NCBI RefSeq assembly: GCF_001039355.2
Contig: NW_019775458.1
Coordinates: forward strand, 263,655 to 327,654
Direction: 5' to 3'
Source of the DNA: Lingula anatina
Taxonomy: Eukaryota; Brachiopoda; Lingulata; Lingulida; Lingulidae
Length of the DNA: 64,000 bases
Shown: in pieces, positions 61,391 to 64,000 of the stretch
Numbering within the stretch: position 1 is the first letter of the stretch
Layout: every line of letters starts with the position of its first letter
Notes under the pieces: model-generated
What the model was told of the DNA's origin: nothing
Database searches by the model: none
The model's input: the letters and a program-made list of their open reading frames with translations, nothing else
Position numbers and translations under genes: made by a program

Positions 61391-62954
61391 TTAAAATTTG
61401 TGCCTCAAATCCAAGATGGCCCTCATACGCCATTTTCAAATTGAGCATTATTCACCATTTTGAAACTATCACACCTTCATAAGCGTGCCATACGTCATTT
61501 TTGATTATTTCCTGGTGCAGAATGCATTTTCGGTTTCATAAAATGTAAATAGAAACTTTTATAAGCTTCCAAATAAATATAGGATTCGGTTGCTACATGG
61601 GCCTGCAGTTTATATGTACAATGAGTAATCCAATTAGTACAAAACTTCCGATCTATAAAACAAGTGTCAGCAAACAAAATGGCTGAATTAAAGCAAAAGA
61701 ATACATCTTTGACTGCATGAGGAAAATTGTTAGCCATTATTTTGATCAAAACCAAGTGATGGTTGCATGCCGCTATTTTAATAATTTGGTGTAATTTATA
61801 ATCTTTGAACTGTGGGACCCTCATTCACTTGTATTAGGTAAAATGGTACTATTCTGGGGGCCCTAAAGTAATTTTCCAGTGCTAATTTGGTGACAGAAGA
61901 TAATAAAAAGGTAATATAAGGTGGTAAAATAAATTCCAAGGTGAGTTTCGTTGAGTCTGTTACAAAAATGTGGAACCCGAACCACATGCTCAAATATATC
62001 ATCTAGATTTATCTTAAGTGACCATCCACTAAAAGATACTGAATACTCAAATGAAAGCAATAAATATATATATTACATAGTGGTATTATATTATTAATCT
62101 TTTACTGGTCAATGTGAACCAAAAAGCCACATGCACATTTATGTCCCAGTCACTGGGGCTTGCATTTGCATGTTAAATATAGCCCAGAAGATTTGAAGGG
62201 TGAAAAATGTGTCGTCTTATAATACTATGGAACTTGGTTAGTTGTGTTGATGCGTAAATGCGTAAATGGACTTTGCTTTGAAATAGCTCTAGATCTTGTC
62301 TGCAAAATCATCCAGCAGCACAGCAAAAAGAAACATGCATGGTCAGCTCTGGTAGGCCAATAAGACAACAGCTAGTAAGAATTGAGGTTTTGTCAGTGTC
62401 CTATGAGAAACAATATATTAGAATCCAGTTTCCAGAGAAACATTAATGCACGAGAACATGTCGCATCAGAGGAAAGTGGTATCTTTACACAAAAAGAAGG
62501 AATCTGCAAAACCAACTAGAAAGCAGCAGCTGCACAGGAAGGCAAGAGGGATAAAGCAAAGAAGTCGAGGAAGCAGCCATTTTTCCTAGTTGACAGTGCC
62601 AGTGATCATTCCTAGCATGATTTGGCCAGACAAGTCATCTCACTACCAATAGAAATCCATAAGGTGACTACATAGTTCTCATTGTTTCCAATGGACGAAC
62701 AAGCACAAAACATCTACAGTATATGACAACTACAGGAATATTCGTCTTGGAATCATCTTAAAACACCTTATGCCTTTTTTATTATCCTCTGGCACCAGAG
62801 TAACGCCAGAAATTAATTATGTACTTACAATATAGTAACAATTGATGTATTACGATCATATGTAAGTCCAACAGCTCAAAAAAGATAAATTATGCTATAA
62901 TTTTTAAATAGAGACAGGCTCTTGGATATGAACAACAGAATAGCTAACAGTAGT
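61391..62954. other. Spacer of the foldback repeat, left part
   Basis: A further diverged copy of the CAAATCCAAGATGGCC module lies at 61395-61540. The rest is AT-rich with no supported gene. Confidence 0.5.
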
Positions 62955-63085
62955 CACCATAAAGTTGAATCCTCCATGCTGGTCTCTTGCACTTAATCTA
63001 TGTCTTGCAAGAGACCAGCATGGAGGATTCAACTTTATGGTGAATCCTCCATGCTGGTCTCTTGCACTTAATCTATGTCTTGCAA
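62955..63085. repeat. Perfect 37-bp hairpin plus direct repeat
   Basis: Arms 62955-62991 and 63006-63042 are exact reverse complements with a 14-nt loop CTTAATCTATGTCT. The sequence from GAATCCTCCATGCTGGTCTC through the loop to TGCAA is then repeated directly at about 63042-63085. It lies in the spacer of the foldback. Confidence 0.95.
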
Positions 63086-63576
63086 AACCATTTTAAAATT
63101 GTTATATTACATATTTTTGCACAAATTTGACTTCAAGACGTATACAAGTGAAGGTGAAGACGTAAGCCTGTATTTGTGTTGGAGCCTTTAAATATTTAAT
63201 TTTTGTATTATATCTCAGAAGAGATAAGACACATGAGTTCTACAACCCAAATGATAAGAAACGATGTATAACATGCTAGTGTAAGAGCAATAGCTTCAAA
63301 TTGATGAGTTATGCCTTACCCGTATTTCAAAATTGACTGGCGGCCATCTTGGATTTGAGGATCAAAATGGCTACCAATTGTCTCCAAAGCACCAAGTATG
63401 TGTTCTTTACCTTTAATTAAGCCATTTTGGTCTCTTACACTTGTTTCAAGGTCTTTATGATTTTATAAAACATTTTGTACTAATTAGACTACATGGCACG
63501 TGTAAGTTTATTTGACAACTTAAGCCTATATGCGTATTCATTTTGGAGGATAAAATAGTTTGTACTCACTTTTTAT

Positions 63577-64000
63577 GAAACAAATAATGTATTCTGCACC
63601 AGAAAATAATATAAAATGACGTATTACTCATTTACAAAGATGTAATACATATAGTTTCAAAATAGCGAATTATGCTCAAGTTCAAAATGGTTTAGGCGGC
63701 CATCTTGGATTTGAGGGATAAAACGACCACCAATAGCCTCCATAATGGTAAAAATTTGTTTTTTTGCTCATAATATAGTCCAATAGAAATGGCATATAAC
63801 ACTGAGATATATTTGAATACAGGTTATCAATATGCATAGTTTTGCAGTGTTCACACATATCTTGGTAGGCACTTAAAACACCCTCTTTGTCCCTTCAAAT
63901 CACCTACTATCACCAAAACAATATCAAAAATGACTTTTTCACCCCCAAAATAGTAGGAATCGATATATATATATCAAGTATATATAGACCAAACGCTTCA
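63577..64000 (-). repeat. Right arm of the foldback repeat (runs off the window)
   Basis: Reverse complement of 60953-61390. It is still matching at the last base of the window, so the full length is unknown. Inward, at about 63335-63400, lies another inverted copy of the GGCGGCCATCTTGGATTTGAG module. Confidence 0.9.

Overview
This is a stretch of animal nuclear DNA from an AT-rich, intron-containing genome. It has compact multi-exon genes, many dispersed inverted-repeat elements, long (GA)n/(CT)n/(TA)n microsatellites, and frequent short words such as taggcctac and acatgtacatgt. The gene set (metabotropic glutamate receptor, Stum/SPEC3 proteins, viperin, protein O-glucosyltransferase 1) fits a marine invertebrate such as a lancelet, hemichordate, echinoderm or mollusc. 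I cannot decide the phylum from sequence alone. One N-gap (49986-50368) and two single Ns (25385, 47201) show that this is a draft assembly.

Layout. A large first coding exon of a group II/III-like metabotropic glutamate receptor lies on the minus strand at 588-2043 and continues off the left edge. About 20 kb of gene-poor DNA follows, holding transposon-derived inverted repeats, microsatellites and one tRNA-Pro(CGG) gene (17159-17230, minus). Two tandem plus-strand paralogues of the Stum/SPEC3 membrane-protein family follow (21993-28697 and 31174-33930). They have the same three-exon, phase-1/phase-1 structure. A complete seven-exon viperin (RSAD2) gene lies on the minus strand at 35581-48041. 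Its second intron holds a decayed, internally deleted Ty3/Gypsy-type LTR element (39191-43832, plus strand). A small Dpy-30-motif gene (52554-52799, minus) sits head-to-head with a complete ten-exon POGLUT1/Rumi gene (53214-60410, plus). The last 3 kb is a large foldback repeat whose right arm runs out of the window.

The genes do not form a pathway: a neuronal receptor, two putative sensory or ciliary membrane proteins, an antiviral radical-SAM enzyme, a likely Dpy-30 scaffold protein and an ER glycosyltransferase acting on EGF repeats (Notch pathway).

The most notable observation is in POGLUT1. Exon 5 is present as two adjacent, homologous versions (56390-56514 and 56565-56683), both intact, both phase 0 in and phase 2 out, separated by only 50 nt. 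This looks like a mutually exclusive exon pair that swaps a conserved segment of the catalytic domain. Also notable are a 1.48-kb near-identical direct duplication joined by a single N in the first Stum gene (probably an assembly overlap), several new-looking MITE families, and two perfect hairpins.
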